Assembly (NCBI RefSeq): GCF_963576615.1
Contig: NC_088714.1
Location: forward strand, 48,465,272-48,529,271
Reading direction: 5' to 3'
Source: Watersipora subatra
Taxonomy: Eukaryota > Bryozoa > Gymnolaemata > Cheilostomatida > Watersiporidae
DNA: 64,000 nt
The notes under the pieces were generated by a model that saw only the letters and a program-made list of their open reading frames with translations, was not told the origin of the DNA and did not search any database. Each line of letters starts with the position of its first letter. Positions within the stretch are counted from its first letter, which is position 1. The translations under genes and the position numbers were made by a program. Below are positions 1-12,740 of this stretch, piece after piece.

Positions 1-1448
1 TGTGAAAAGTTCACTCTTATTAAAATTGATAGTAAAAAATAGAAAACGCTGCCTCTGACCCTCTGATGATCAAGTTTATATTATTACACCTGTCCAGCTC
101 AAACACAGGCTTTTGCAAATTTTTTACTAAAGCATTTAAAATACTTTTTATAGATTAGTAAATCGGTACAAAATATTAGTTCTGCAGAAGTTGATTTACT
201 TTAACGATAAACGTTATCTGTTTTGTATGCTATATCATCCGATATCAGCCTTTATTGGTTCATGCTATCTATTCAAGGAAAATTATTGGGAGCAAACTGA
301 AAAATCACAAAACAATTAGTTTTGTTCAAATTTTGTTATACTCTCACATAAAGACAATTAAAAAACGCTACATTAAAACAGCCAATATAAGAGCGATGAG
401 GTGTTAAGTTAAAAGATTAAAAAGTCTAAGCATGACTCTTGTATGAAATAAAAAAACATATGGATGTTTTTCCAATGAACTACATTAAAACGTTTTAATG
501 TGGATTATTCTTCTGGTAATACTACGCAGATAAAATAAATGAAATGTATTGATTGACAAAAGCAATCACATAACTAAAGAAAAAAATTGAGGCAAATATT
601 CTGACATATTACTATCTTCTACCACCACTTATTACACTATGACAAAAATTATATTAAACAAAGAATTTTCCTTTATTATAGTCACTTTCTAAATTGAGAT
701 CACTTATTAAACTAAAAAATATTTTGCGAAAAGGTTTCACATGCTTAGAAGTATTTTAATTGCAACATTTTATTAGCTTAAGCTTGTGTTAGTAGACTAC
801 TCTTCATTTTTAGAAAATAAGTAGGCCCTATTCTTAATTTGTCTCTAAAATGATGTTTTCTTGAGTGATTGACAAGGTGAAGAAAAAACTGATAATTTTT
901 CAGTTCAATGGTTGAAAATCTAATTGGGTTTCTGGCTGCTAGACATTCATGCAAGCTAAAAACTACCACAAGTAGTAGCAAAACACTTAAGTCAACTTGA
1001 TAAATACTTTGCAAATCCATTAATTTTAAAAGAAATATATTGCATCAAGACTACACATAAGTTAAATTAAGTCAAACTACTTGTGATGTAAGTATAAGAG
1101 CTATCTGATATATTTATATCATCTATAATTCTACCACTAAACTTACAAATTGCCAAGCTAATATTTCTGTTTATCTGTCTCTAAAGCAAGGTAACAATAT
1201 GAACTTATTATTTACCAATTATGATTTTATTTATTTATTTTTTACATATAACTGTAAGCTGTAAAATTAGTTTTTGCATGATAGAATACAACTTTTTTGC
1301 ACATAACACAAAAAATATTTAAAAAAAAATTTATGATTGAACTGTGTTGTTATCTTTACAAAATAATCTATTATATTTGTAAAAAGCCTGCAGTAGTCCA
1401 CAAACTGTATTAAAAAGGTGCTTGGGTAACATACCAAAAGATCCTTTA
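1..1448. other. Non-coding, nothing recognised
   Basis: AT-rich with only short spurious frames. The missing Ig-like domain 2 and membrane exons of gene A were looked for on the minus strand and not seen. Confidence 0.6.
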
Positions 1449-2217
1449 AAGGTTGACTTGCAACAAAATTTACATTATAGCTATTTGGTATCAAAGAGTT
1501 CCCTATTTTTTAGGCCTACTCTGCTGTGCTATAGGTTCAAAATATGTGGAAATGTGATTACAAGATCTTAAAAGCTAAAAAAACCCACAGTTTATTGCTG
1601 CCATCACAAAAACACCATTGGTTGGAATCCCTTTCCAAAATGGCTCAAATGGGGCGTAAGTTGAACACGATGGCTTCTGTTTACACTTACTGTAAAAATT
1701 CGTTTAATATTTTAACCTGAGCTTGAAGGAGTGCATATCATCCTCTGATAGAAATGACAAACCTGTTGGTCCCCTGCAATGGACAAAAAAAGCTGTAGAA
1801 ACTGTTCGCGCCATTTGACAGAAAGTACGGGTCACATGATCAGATTACGACTAGATGATTAGACCAAAATGAAACGGAACTATAAAGTAGTGAGCATGTA
1901 TATTTGATAAGGGCTTTGTGGTAGAACGAAAGCGTTTGTCATAAACTAATGCTTCGAGACATTTTATATTGAACCTTTTATTGACATTTCATTTTACGTG
2001 ATAACATCACATCTCAAAACAATAATTACGTCGAGGTGAATACATCATCAAAATAAGGGATTCTAACTTACGGCTATTTTTCAACTGTTCGTTTTTGAGC
2101 TTTCAAAAGCTTGCAATCACACTTCAACATACTTAGGATCTACAACACAGCAGAGTGACATAATGAACCTTTTGTTATTAAATAACCGTATTGTAAATTT
2201 TGATGCAAGTCAACCTT
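1449..2217 (+). mobile_element. TA-target MITE with long inverted ends, copy 1
   Basis: It starts AAGGTTGACTTGCAACAAAA and ends with the reverse complement (GATGCAAGTCAACCTT), with ~140 bp of inverted similarity and TA on both sides. At 769 bp it lacks part of the interior present in the 884-887 bp copies. Confidence 0.75.
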
Positions 2218-2697
2218 TAAAGAACAATGTATGCTAGACTCTATCACTTGGCTTGCCTTGATAAGTGCCTTGAATTTTTATCCCTCATTTTAGTGATGCT
2301 TTATTTAAAAGTTACAATACGTTTGCTCCACATGGATCTACTTGGCTAGCAAACTTCAAATATGCGCCTGGCTTCGTAATTTAATAAAGACAAAATAGAT
2401 TTACAAAGAGGCACATAGATCAAGCATTTAAACTCATATATATGTATGTATATTCATATAAACAGGTAGACCAGACTTGAAAAATGAGTTGAATGTCCAT
2501 TTTTCTAAAATAAGTTCATTAATGCTAATTACTCATTTCTTTTATTTTAATATTGGGCTACTTTTGCATTCACTAACTGTTTAAAGACACGTTATGTAAG
2601 GAATTGTCTTCTGCCATTCAAGTGATATCTTTAGTTTTTTCTTGCACTTTATAAAACTGTTTTAACAATTTGACACTTTCACGATTAATAAACATAC

Positions 2698-2815
2698 CAG
2701 GGTTTTGAAAAGCATTTTAAGTATAGAAAGAGGATTTGTCCTATCATGTTCACAAACCAGTGTGAATTACCATCTTCATCAGTGGAGAGATACAGTCGCA
2801 CTTTACTTGCACCAT
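2698..2815 (-). pseudogene. Gene A exon: Ig-like domain 2, first half, frameshifted
   Basis: The exon is bounded by TATGCAG and GTATGT. The peptide SKVRLYLSTDEDG is followed by a one-base loss relative to gene B (118 against 119 bases), which destroys the LVC motif frame. Confidence 0.72.
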
Positions 2816-3624
2816 CTGCATAAGCATAAAGTTTACGGCTAATAACTAGGAAAATAGTGCGAAGAACATTATTGGCTGATTAGTAGGTTTAACATTTGAC
2901 AGTGCGGTTGAGATTACAGATTGATTTTTTGAATCGAGCCAATTTAGGTTATGAATCGAGATTTAGAAACTACAAGATGTAATAAAAGAGTTTGGATGTT
3001 CAAAAGTGAATCTTGAAACTTTTTTGATCAGCCATCAATTTTTACTGTGTAAGTTATTTGAATAAAAAGTTTTAATAAAGACAACAACCTAGGCCCACTT
3101 AACATTTGTGCTTTCACAAATAACATTTTTTGCTGTTGTGTTTAAATCAATAAGCACGAGTTGTTTTTATAGAGTAAGATGACGAGGAAGGTATGATTTA
3201 TAACTGGCAGATGAACTTACTAGGTTGACTTGCTGATTCTTTATATTCGAACGAACTTAATCTACATTCACAAGATAAATTAAGACAGAAGTTGTTTACA
3301 CTGCTTACATTATTAGAAAAAATGCTCAAGTCTAACAAGCTTAATAACTAACCAACTGGAAACATTTAATTGACTCTTAGCCCTGTAATCACAACCACTG
3401 TTTTTATAAGCCCTCTCACATACCACACAAAAGTTTCAACAGTTAGATTAGACTTGGCACTGATATGCTATTACATTAAATTTCCCTGTTTTTACTGCAA
3501 TAAAAATAATTTTTTGAAAATAATCTATTTGTACGTTAGTATCTTAAAGATCTGTTTTGTTAAAACAACCTAGCATCTACAATAAAACTTGCACTGCTTC
3601 AACAACACAAAATTCTTTACTTAC

Positions 3625-3761
3625 AACGTAAATTGAGTTTTTTGACGGGGTAATTGAATGAATCATTATCTCTTATACCATAAATGACTTTTTATTACGA
3701 ATATCACATATCATGCTTTTTCCATGCAGCAGTCGATGCGTTCTGCTCTGAGCAAGATTAC
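3625..3761 (-). pseudogene. Gene A exon: Ig-like domain 1, F-G, frameshifted
   Basis: The exon is bounded by TTTTAG and a consensus GTAAGT donor. HRLLHGKSMICDIRNK aligns with gene B, but the exon is 137 bases against 138, and a TAA follows in the shifted frame. Confidence 0.72.
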
Positions 3762-4634
3762 CTAAAAGTTTAAAACTGATTTTGGAAAAATATTTCTCTC
3801 AAACATTTTAGTTCATTGTTGAGTTTAAAATGTTAATCAACATGGCAGACAGATTTTCTCAACTAAAGCAACATTGCATTAAATTATTATGTAATTAAAA
3901 TCTTATTTTCGAAATCATCTAGCCTGAGTTTTTTTGTCATTAAAATTGGTTAAGGGACAATTGCTGATACAACCTTATGGCAATTTATTTGAGCTAGCTT
4001 TCTTCATCGAGCTTATGCGTTCTTCTGCATTGCTCTCTAGTCAACTATCTATGTAGTCTTACTGCTGGCCTAACAATATATATTTTTATTTGTTGTAAAT
4101 CAAAGACTTACTTTAAAGTTAAATGAGCAAAAAAGTTGTAAACAGTTAAAAAAAACTAGGTCTTTACAACTTATGGAGTGCACGCATAGACAAAAACTTT
4201 ATAGATTAAAATGTAGTAGCTCAAAAGTTTACAAATGTTCGACTTTTAATTTATAATCAATTATAACATACATAGTATATGTCATATATTATATAACAAT
4301 AATATAATATCCAGTACATTTAGCATTATAAATATTATATAAATATGATAGTTGTATCATTTTATTGGTTGTTTTACAATCATGAATATTTATATTTTCA
4401 GGCTTGTTGCTACCTTATATAAATAACTCTATGGTGCAGAACTCTATAGTGCAGAAGCTGTGTTGGACTAACTGCTACCTATTTGAACTAGTTTATGATT
4501 TTGATGCTAAGAGAAGCACTTTTTGGTATCTAGTTTCTTATTCTTGATAAATCCAGGTAATCATAGTTTAAACGATTCTGTTTTAGATTCTAAATTACAT
4601 CAAGAGTAAGTTACGTAATGTATCACTACTACAC

Positions 4635-4773
4635 CTGGTAAATATTGAATAGTTAGCTCCCAAGTTAATTATTTTACAGAATATGAGAAAGATGTTTCAA
4701 GAGTGACTTGACTCGCCCTCCAGCCTGGTAAGTCCTTTCCTAGTTCGTGGCCTTTATTATCCGTTTGATTCAG
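4635..4773 (-). pseudogene. Gene A exon: Ig-like domain 1, C'-E, in-frame stop
   Basis: The 139 bases between TTGACAG and GTGTAG have the same length as the gene B exon. HELGKDLPGW and LTWELTI align with its partner, but a TAA at 4669-4671 interrupts the frame. Confidence 0.68.
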
Positions 4774-4867
4774 CTGTCAATAGACAACTCATGAGCTGAG
4801 ACAAATTGCATTTGCATATTTGGCCAAAGTATTACATCTTTTAGGAGGTTAGAGTGTGTAAGCTTAC

Positions 4868-4959
4868 CTTCCAGAAAATAGTAGGCTTTGGGAAAACACG
4901 CTGAAGGCTGCATCTAAATGTGTTAGGTCTGGGGTACGAGGCTGTGAGAACTGTCCTTC
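4868..4959 (-). pseudogene. Gene A exon: Ig-like domain 1, strands A-C (open)
   Basis: The 92 bases between GTTTTAG and GTAAGC encode GRTVLTASYPRPNTFRCSLQ followed by an FPKP-FW segment in the ancestral frame. The peptide aligns with gene B 41705-41796. Confidence 0.72.
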
Positions 4960-5042
4960 CTAAAACTTTTTATTGTTTTACAAATAAATATTAAATCCTG
5001 CATTTCAACTGCAAAAACAGAAAAATAAAGAAATATACTTAC

Positions 5043-5140
5043 CAGGTATATCATCTTTTTTATAGTGACATATGAGTCTTGATTATGCCTCTCGAACCAT
5101 ATAGATTGGAATTGACCAGAGGGTCTCCAGATAAACATAG
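5043..5140 (-). pseudogene. Gene A exon: Ig linker, frameshifted
   Basis: The exon starts after TTTTACAG with FIWRPSGQFQSIW and ends at a consensus GTAAGT donor, but is 98 bases against 105 in gene B. A 7-base difference cannot keep the downstream frame, and the ...DIPG junction codons are shifted by one. Confidence 0.7.
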
Positions 5141-5217
5141 CTGTAAAATAGCAATTACTTCATCAAATCACATTATAATGTAGCAATTGTTGGTTTTGTA
5201 GTTGACCTAATGCAATG

Positions 5218-5537
5218 AAAAGTTAGAATGTTCTAGAACACATGCTGCTTAGGCTTTGTAAACAACCGAAATAAACATTCAAAGACAAATTCAAACTACA
5301 AGTTAAAATGTTCCAGAACACATACTGCTTAGGCTTTGTCAACAACTGAAGTAAGCATTTAAAGACAAATTCAAACTACAAGTTAGAATGTTCTAGAACA
5401 CATGCTGTTTAGGCTTTCTAAACAACCAAAATAAACATTCAAAGACAAATTCAAATACAAGTTAGAATGTTCTAGAACACATACTGTTTAGGCTTCGTAA
5501 ACAACCAAAATAAACATTCCAAGACAAATTCAAACTA
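5218..5537 (+). repeat. 80-bp minisatellite, four units
   Basis: Four tandem units of about 80 bp begin AAGTTAGAATGTTCTAGAAC and end GACAAATTCAAA. They lie in the gene A intron between exons 5140 and 5857. Confidence 0.9.
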
Positions 5538-5856
5538 CATCCTCTGAAAAACTTGAATAAGATGAAAAATGAAAGTCTGTAAGATGTATAATAAGACACT
5601 ATAAAGCGTTGTGTTATAATTCTAGCTCACAATAAATAAAGTGGATGGATTTCAAAAGGAAAAACTCTGTTTTAGTGTTTTAACTGATTGCTAGTTTAAA
5701 TGTGTTCTGGGCATGATACTGGTTGACTGAGACTTGTAGTTTTTTTTAATTTTGAAATGCTTATAGATAAAATCTGCAATAATTTTTTTTTAATAAAGCT
5801 TGATTCTTTGATATAGTTACTAATAATGTTAAAAAATCGTTCATAGAAAACCTTAC

Positions 5857-5991
5857 GGCTGAACGATCTACAGTAATTGTTATAAAGTTCAGTTGCTTGT
5901 TCGTCTGTTATAACATAGGCAAAATGCTTGATGTTATAAAAATCAAGGTCTTTAGGTTGGTATTTCAAGTCTTCAGAATTTCGAGGCTTGC
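5857..5991 (-). pseudogene. Gene A exon: LamG C-terminal part (open)
   Basis: The 135 bases lie between acceptor TTTTTAG and donor GTAAGG. The peptide KYQPKDLDFYNIKHFAYVIT aligns closely with gene B 43306-43440, and no damage is seen in this exon. Confidence 0.78.
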
Positions 5992-6462
5992 CTAAAAATA
6001 AACCCTGGTTAGTACAACAAACAGTTGAGAGTGTTGCACTTCTGAATGTTTATGCCACTGAACATTTGTCAGCGTGTATAGGAACTTCTGCACCATATCT
6101 TATATTGGAAAATGAACCAGTCAAACAATTGGTGTTGCGAACGACTTTACTTAGCAGTTAATTTAAGCAGTCATATTAATGTTTCTATTTTTTACATTTT
6201 GCAATAATATAAATAATAATAAAAACACTTAAACATTATTGGCATTTTTGAAAGGAATAAACTAGGAAAAAGTAAAGTTAACAAGTTCCAGTTTGCTTAA
6301 ACATCTTCATCGCCAGTTTAAAACTCTCTTTTGATGACCAAGATGTCTGCACATGAGCTTACAATCTGTTTTCAGGTTCTATTAAACTTTTATGAACACA
6401 TTGGTTTTTTTAATATTTCAATCTATATACCATTTAAATACTGTTTATATTGAAAAAAGTTT

Positions 6463-6795
6463 TAGGGTGTCAGGGTGGCCTAGTAGTAGCGTCTTTGACT
6501 CCAACCATGGGGCTGGTGGTTCGAGCCCTGCTTAAGGTGGATCAGACAAAAAATCTGTTCTGACTAAATTGCTGGGTCTTCCAGATCTAGACCATAACTT
6601 GGTGGCCTCATCTACCACAATGTGAGCATGTTAAAGTTCCACCTCTGTCCTTTGCACAGTGGGCAAGTGAAATGGCTACTCGGCTCTATCAGACTGGACG
6701 CGTTGCAAAATGCATCGCTTCAAGTTAATCTGACAGTGCCAGTAGAAGCCTACGAAAATTGTTAGAACCATCCAACGTAGCTTATAAAAACTAAT
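6463..6795 (+). mobile_element. tRNA-derived SINE, copy 1
   Basis: The head has TGGCCTAGTAGTAGCG (A box) and, 35 bases on, GGTTCGAGCCC (B box). The body then shares blocks with 45790-46045: GAGCATGTTAAAG, CCTTTGCACA, GTGGGCAAGTGAAAT, GCAAAATGCATC and TAGCTTATAAAAACT at the 3' end. It is about 330 bp, in an intron of gene A. Confidence 0.75.
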
Positions 6796-7926
6796 CCTGG
6801 TGGTGTGTTTCTCCACTATAACTAACAACATACCATATTATTAATAAAAATACCAAATTCAACATGTTCATTCATAAAATAACCTTAATCAGCGAGTATG
6901 AAGAGTCCCCCAATGAATTTAACTCTTTGGCTTCTTCAATTTTTTCAGCTTTCTGTCATAACTGAGACCTAAATTATATCGAAGTTTTAATCATCTCATT
7001 GAGCGTTACCCAGATTGAGTAAGGATGGAAATTTGTTTTTCCAGTAAAAATATTATTTAAGGAAATGCTTTTTGAAACTTTTTTAAATTTTGCAAAAACA
7101 TTGCTAAATTATATGTTGTGCAAGCAACATGTGCTACCTTATATCTAATTTAAATACATTGAACAGCACCAAACAGCTGAAAAAGCTTTAGCAAAAACTT
7201 AAAAGATTTTACATATGTTGATTGTCCTGCTGAGAATACAACTATCAACTTTCTGTATTGCTTTCTATTTTAAGATTGAAAGAAATAGACAAGATGAGAA
7301 AGCATACGTCAATTTAGTTTCAGTTTCTTACTTATCATTGTCCGGATGTGCTATTTGCTTATAGGTGAATGTATAAAGGAAACACATTAGACTGTTATCT
7401 ATCTTGATATTAGTGTTGAGATTGTACAGGTATGTTTTTTTCTACTCTTTTTAAACCAGCCAGGCTCAGATTGTTCAGGTACCTTGTTTTTGTAGTCAAT
7501 ATTTCTAATGGATTTTCATGAGTTTTGACTGTATGTTGTGTCTCTCTAACATTATTTTGCGTATGTTTTTAATAAAGATTGTTACTCAATATATCTAATT
7601 GAATGAGACTTTAAATTCGATATTTGATTTTTTCATTTGAACAAATGAATATTTGTTGTAGTTATAAATAAAGCCAAAAAAATAACTTCAGTGCCTCTGC
7701 GTAAAACCTTAAATACCAACTTGTAGTTTAAGCTCTGAGCAAAAACTAATTAGTTGGGAAGGTTTTCAACAACTTCTAGCGCTCTTCATGTACATTATAA
7801 ACTTATATGATGAAGTTGAGCATGCTGATTTATTGCGCCCTGTTGAATGTTAAAACCGTTAGCGGATTCATTTTGTAATGTTTGCATTCTACATTAGAGT
7901 TGTGAGTCGAGATCAGGCCTGATTAA

Positions 7927-9041
7927 TCTACTATATAAATGACAAAAAATCTGTCTGTATACTTGGATGTGTGTGCGTGTTTGTCCACCTTATAGAGTAG
8001 TTTTTCCTTGTTTCGTCGTACTATTTCGGTCGTACGAAGCGAGCTGAATTAATATGAGCACCGTACTTTTTGGGCTGTTGGCCGCTACTTTTTTCTGATG
8101 ATTTGAGCCATGCTGCTTATGCAAGGGTGCGGCTATTCTGTGTTTTTTTCTTTCACCACTAGGGCGCATTAACCAGAATTTTCGGTTAGTGCGCCTCTAT
8201 TATACATAACCTATTCATCGTTTTCCCATTTTCACACAAAAATGACGTACTAATTTCAACTCGATGACTTTTTTTTAGCTCTATGACACGCGATGCTTTT
8301 TTTGTCTTCGACATATGAGGGCTAATTTGTTTTTGGCAAATGATATCGACAATAGACTCTCTCGATATTAGAATTTGGCGATAAATTCTATTAACTCTAT
8401 ATGAAAAACGATGCCTTTTTTGCATTTTTGTGAACCCTCTATTTCCGGCTTCAAATGCTAAATTGCCGTAAAGGTTAATACTTTTTACGTGAAAAATTGT
8501 ATTATCTCAGGTAGGAATAGCCTCAAGAATCTAAATTCTCTTATCTTTGATCAGACAAAGACACTACAATATCTCATTTTTACATATCGTCGTACCAGTA
8601 TCGTCGTATTCAGAGTTTTGATGGATAGCTGTTGGTAGAACAGTAACTTTTTTATACACACACTTCTATGCAATAATTGTTATTATTAATTCACAATATT
8701 CGGAATGTTTATTTTGTTTTCTCAGTTTGTATTAATTGTATCATTACCGAGTCATCTCTTATTGTAATCGTAGCAAAACAGACTCAATTCAGCCATAATT
8801 TCTTGCTAATTATTTCGCTTTCACATATAAACCCTTTTATAGTCGTATTATTATTTTTGATTTTGTTTGACATGCACAAAACATTTTTTCATGATATGAA
8901 TTTAAAAGTTGTTTGACAAAGTTTGAAAACCTTTACAGTTGTTTTTAGGTAGAATGGTAAATGTTGTTATATGTTAAATACAACTTAATCTTCTGTCCAC
9001 ACACTTTTTATTCCCCGGGCAATGCTGGGTTGTACAGCTAG
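7927..9041 (+). mobile_element. Helitron-like non-autonomous element
   Basis: It begins TCTACTATATAAATGAC followed by a CTGTCTGT motif. It ends with a GC hairpin (CCCGGGCAATGCTGGG) and GTACAGCTAG, the TC...hairpin...CTAR layout of Helitron/Helentron elements. No Rep/helicase frame is present. Confidence 0.55.
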
Positions 9042-9489
9042 GTGTATTAGCTTACATATCTTTCCTTCTAAACCTAACCAATTAGTTTTTTGTAATTAAT
9101 TTTACAACAAACATTTGTAAGATTGCTGTGAGATTTATCGTGTAAGATTAAAAGAATCAGTTATTCCTCACTCTCTTATATTTACATACTTTGAAAAATA
9201 TATATATATAGATATATAAATTTACATTCTCTTATTACATTTATAAACTTCTTTTAACTTTTAAAGTTTATAATATAAATTTGTTAAAGTTTGTTTCATC
9301 GTAGTTATTATTTCAACTTGCTTTCTTTTAAACATAATTTGAGTATAGTGCTCGAAGTTTAAACATTATTCATTTTCCTGTCATTGTTATTATTACTAGA
9401 TCAGTTTTCAATCTCTATTATTAATATTATTTTTTTATTCAACCGTTTTTTGCAGACATTATTCTAACAAAATTTCAACTACAAAATAC

Positions 9490-10025
9490 TACCATATACT
9501 GTCATATTTTTTTATTATCGTCGTATTCAAAGAAATGATGGATAGCTTCTGATGGAACAGTAAGTTTTTTATACCCACACACTTTATGCAAGAATTGCTA
9601 TTATTAATTCAACATAATCAGCAATTTTATTTTGTTTTCTCAGTTTCTATTAATTGTATCATTACCAAATCACTTTTTATTATAATTGTAGCAAGACCGA
9701 GTTAATTTAGCTATTGCTAATTGTTTCACACTTATATCTAATCTCTTTTACAATTGTTTTATTTTTTTAAATTTATTTGACTGGCACAAAAACTTTTTCT
9801 CATGATATCATGTCTGAAAATTAAAGTTGTTTGACAAAGTTTAAAAAACCTTACAGTTGTTTTTATTTTCTCTCAAATTATTTCAACTAGACAAAACACT
9901 TTTCTTATGATATGTAGTTTGAAAGTAAGAATGGCAAATGTTGTTCAAAATGTTAAAAACAAATAAATTTTTGGTGCATCCACTGTTTTATTGCCCGGGC
10001 AACGGCCGGGGACAAGTACAGCTTA
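9490..10025 (+). repeat. Helitron-like tail, duplicated unit 2
   Basis: It repeats about 8585-9035: TCGTCGTATTCA, GATGGATAGCT, GAACAGTAA, CATGATAT and a final hairpin CCCGGGCAACGGCCGGGG. The copy is diverged. Confidence 0.5.
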
Positions 10026-10259
10026 TGGTGTAAAATAGCAACTACACGCTTAGCAAGTACAGCTTATGGTGTAAAATGTTGAAAAAATATTTTACCGAAA
10101 TTGTTTTCTCACCTTTGAGCAGATTAAAATTTACATAATTTTATATTAATGGAAAAAATTGTTTCGGATCTCGAACAACTTGGTTTTCGAACAACCTTCT
10201 GGAACGGATTATGTTCGAAAACCGACGTTCCACTATACGTTATTAAAAGATATAGGTCA

Positions 10260-10566
10260 CTGAAAGTTATGAAATTTTAAATTTACATTGGTTTAAAAAC
10301 TTTTACGGTTGTTTTATTTATTTTTAAATTAGTTGTCCTGCACAAAACCTTTTCCTGATGATATGAAGTTTGAAAGTTGTAGTTGTTTGAAAACCTTTAC
10401 AATTGTTTTATTTTTTTTCTTAAATTATTTCAACTACGCAAAACACTTCTCTCATGATATATAGTTTGAAAGTTAAAATGGCAAATGTTGTTTAAGGTTA
10501 AATACAAATCAATTTTCTGTTCAAAGACTTTTTTACTACCCGAGCAATGCCGGGTGGCACAGCTAG
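10260..10566 (+). repeat. Helitron-like tail, duplicated unit 3
   Basis: It contains two blocks like TTTGAAAGTT...TTGTTTGAAAACC and ends CCCGAGCAATGCCGGGTGGC then ACAGCTAG, the same 3' hairpin and CTAG as the unit ending at 9041. Confidence 0.5.
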
Positions 10567-11251
10567 TGTGATATAAAGTAAAACTAAACTGAATAAATCG
10601 ACTGTTTGGAAAAGAATTTAGCAAAACCTTCAAAAGTTAATAGTCTTTGGATTTAGTTAAACTTGTTATAGTTTCTGGGAGTTGGAGTCATTAAAATGTT
10701 TAGATTTCTATCTAAAAAATTGTTAAAAACAACATATTTTGCTTTGGCTTTTTGTGAACAAACTAAACGGCATTCCGCTAGTAAAGACCATTGTTACCTT
10801 GAACTCAAATGTTTTTTTTTTATACATTTTTTACAATATAAATGATTGTATATTATCGTTATTTACAGTTGGAAAAAAACACTGCTCCATCAAATAATAT
10901 ACTTAAAATTAGTAGCAAATAACAAATACTTCTAACCACTTTTGTGGTATGTACAATTACATTGTTCGAAGGCCTTAAATAATAGATGGATACATTTTAC
11001 AGTAACTAAAGCAGTAACAGCTTCACTAACAAGCAAGAGTGAGCCGACACTCTGTACAAATGACACGACAAAAATAGTTATTTCGAATAGCATTTTTCAG
11101 CTCAATTTTAAAAATTGTTTCGACTAAAATATTTCTATAAATGTTCTTAGCAAATATTTTTTTCATAATTGTAACTGATGCGCGTTCATTTTGTAACAAG
11201 ACTGCATCATAATGAAAATTTGGCTGCAAAAATAGCAGATATAAATGTCAC

Positions 11252-11345
11252 CTGTTCCAAGTGTCAACAAATGGACAGAATGTTGACCTAGATGAGAATT
11301 CATCACAGCCTCACCAGCGCGCCGTCCATCAAAATAAACTTTGAC
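11252..11345 (-). pseudogene. Gene A exon: LamG YFDG strand (open)
   Basis: The 94 bases lie between acceptor TATTTAG and donor GTGACA, the same length and phase as gene B 47184-47277. The peptide starts VKVYFDGRRAGEAVMNSHLG and is undamaged. Confidence 0.75.
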
Positions 11346-12067
11346 CTAAATAAATATATAAGCGTTTTTAACATACTACATAGCTAAACTGTTAAATGCA
11401 GCATTTGTTAAACTAAAAGTAAAAAACCCAATTTTTATGTATTTTGTTCTGATTTGTTCAGAGTTGATCTCAAAAAACTCAAAACCTCTAATACTCTGTT
11501 TCAGGCTTAGTTTTAAAAAAATGCCTATAAACTTACAGCTAGTGTAAATCACAACTATTTGTTTTACCCGCGTCCTCACTGTTGTAAAGACTTCTTCTAT
11601 TCTCATTCTTTCAGTTCTAAATAAGTCTTAATAATTGTTCAATAAACTATCACTTCATTTAACATTCACTTGTGGGAAAACTCATAGATATAGTAAACCC
11701 TTGATTGGCAAATAGCTATCATTACAATGAAGCAAAAGTGAGGCCTATAATTGGCTGTTGGTTGCACGACGTCGTAGTGATGTGCATCACAGTATCAAAG
11801 CCTTCAATTGAGCAATAAGTTTAGTAGTGGAAGCACGCTTGGTATGCTAGTTTTTAAGTCATAAACGTAACAATAAGACCAAATTCTTAGTGAAATGTCA
11901 TCAGAAGAGACCACAACACCCCATGTATATCTTGCATTGCCCATAACAAGACAGAACTTCAACTCAAAACAAGAAGTTCTCAACAATATCATAAGCTATC
12001 TATGCCGATTCAAGACACCAAGCTGAAAGCTGCTAGTGGAAAATAATAGGAAAATCATCATTTCGTC

Positions 12068-12740
12068 ATTGGTTTTGAGTCAGCAGCCAAATCTGTACAT
12101 GGCATTGCTCAATATCTTTTCAGCAACTACCCTTACATCAACTACTTCCTAACCTTTAAGATCAACCAGGATCACATTGAGATTCTGTTTTCCACAATAC
12201 GATCTAAGGGTGGCTATAACAATAACCCGGATGTGCAGTGCTTTAGATCTGCAATTCGAGCACTGTTCATAAAAGCAGATATCACACCAAGTCCCAATGT
12301 TAACTGTATTGATCTGGATGTGAGCAGGGCTGAAAAAACTGGCCAACTCCTGCTACATTCTCTGGCTAGAAAGAAAAAGAAAGAAGAGACAAAAGCTGAG
12401 GAAGGTGAAGATGAGGAGTTCGGCGATGAGGATTGTTTTCTAACTCAAATATGATGACTATATCAAGTTCTTGACCAATGTAGAAGTAGTGGGAAGTAGA
12501 AATAGTGATGACATAACCCTAATCTCAGTTAAAAACAGAGGAGGATTGGTGACCAGATTGATAGGCCAAATATGTATTGCTGCAGAAAGGTGCCTACGTT
12601 CACACATGGAGAGCTATGGTATCACACAGAAAGCTTTTAAACAAGTAACATCACAGACAATAACATATATGTCTTATTACATAACCTCAATCAAGGTTTT
12701 ACATGTACAGTGCATGCCAACAGTCTACTCAAAACTATAG
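12068..12740 (+). pseudogene. P-element/THAP9-type transposase fragment
   Basis: The plus-strand frame reads FKINQDHIEILFSTIRSKGG then YNNNPD, the diagnostic '[NS]-Q-D-H-[LI]-E-x-[FL]-F-x-x-I-R-x-x-G-G-x-N-[ND]-N-P' motif of P-element/THAP9 transposases. Near 12445 the frame shifts by one. A second open segment with YDDYIKFL and NRGGLVTRLIGQICIAAERC carries the following conserved 'RGGL...E' region. The N-terminal THAP and catalytic parts are missing, so the element is non-autonomous. Confidence 0.8.

Larger units (their letters stand above)
2698..11345 (-). pseudogene. Gene A: decayed paralogue of gene B
   Basis: Seven exons match gene B in order, phase and splice-site position: 11252-11345, 5857-5991, 5043-5140, 4868-4959, 4635-4773, 3625-3761 and 2698-2815. 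The LamG C-terminal exons and the Ig strand A-C exon are still open. Exon 5043-5140 is 7 bases shorter than its partner, 3625-3761 lacks one base, 2698-2815 lacks one base, and 4635-4773 has a TAA at 4669-4671. Splice sites remain good (several GTAAGT/GTAAGC), which suggests fairly recent loss. The first LamG exon and everything after the first half of Ig-like domain 2 are not seen; the latter may lie left of the window. An alternative is a lineage-specific gene with shifted exon ends, but the stop and three length changes together make that unlikely. Confidence 0.75.

Noticed and set aside
5218..5537. Regularly spaced repeats resembling a CRISPR array
   Set aside because: They are contiguous 80-bp tandem units without variable spacers, in a eukaryotic intron.
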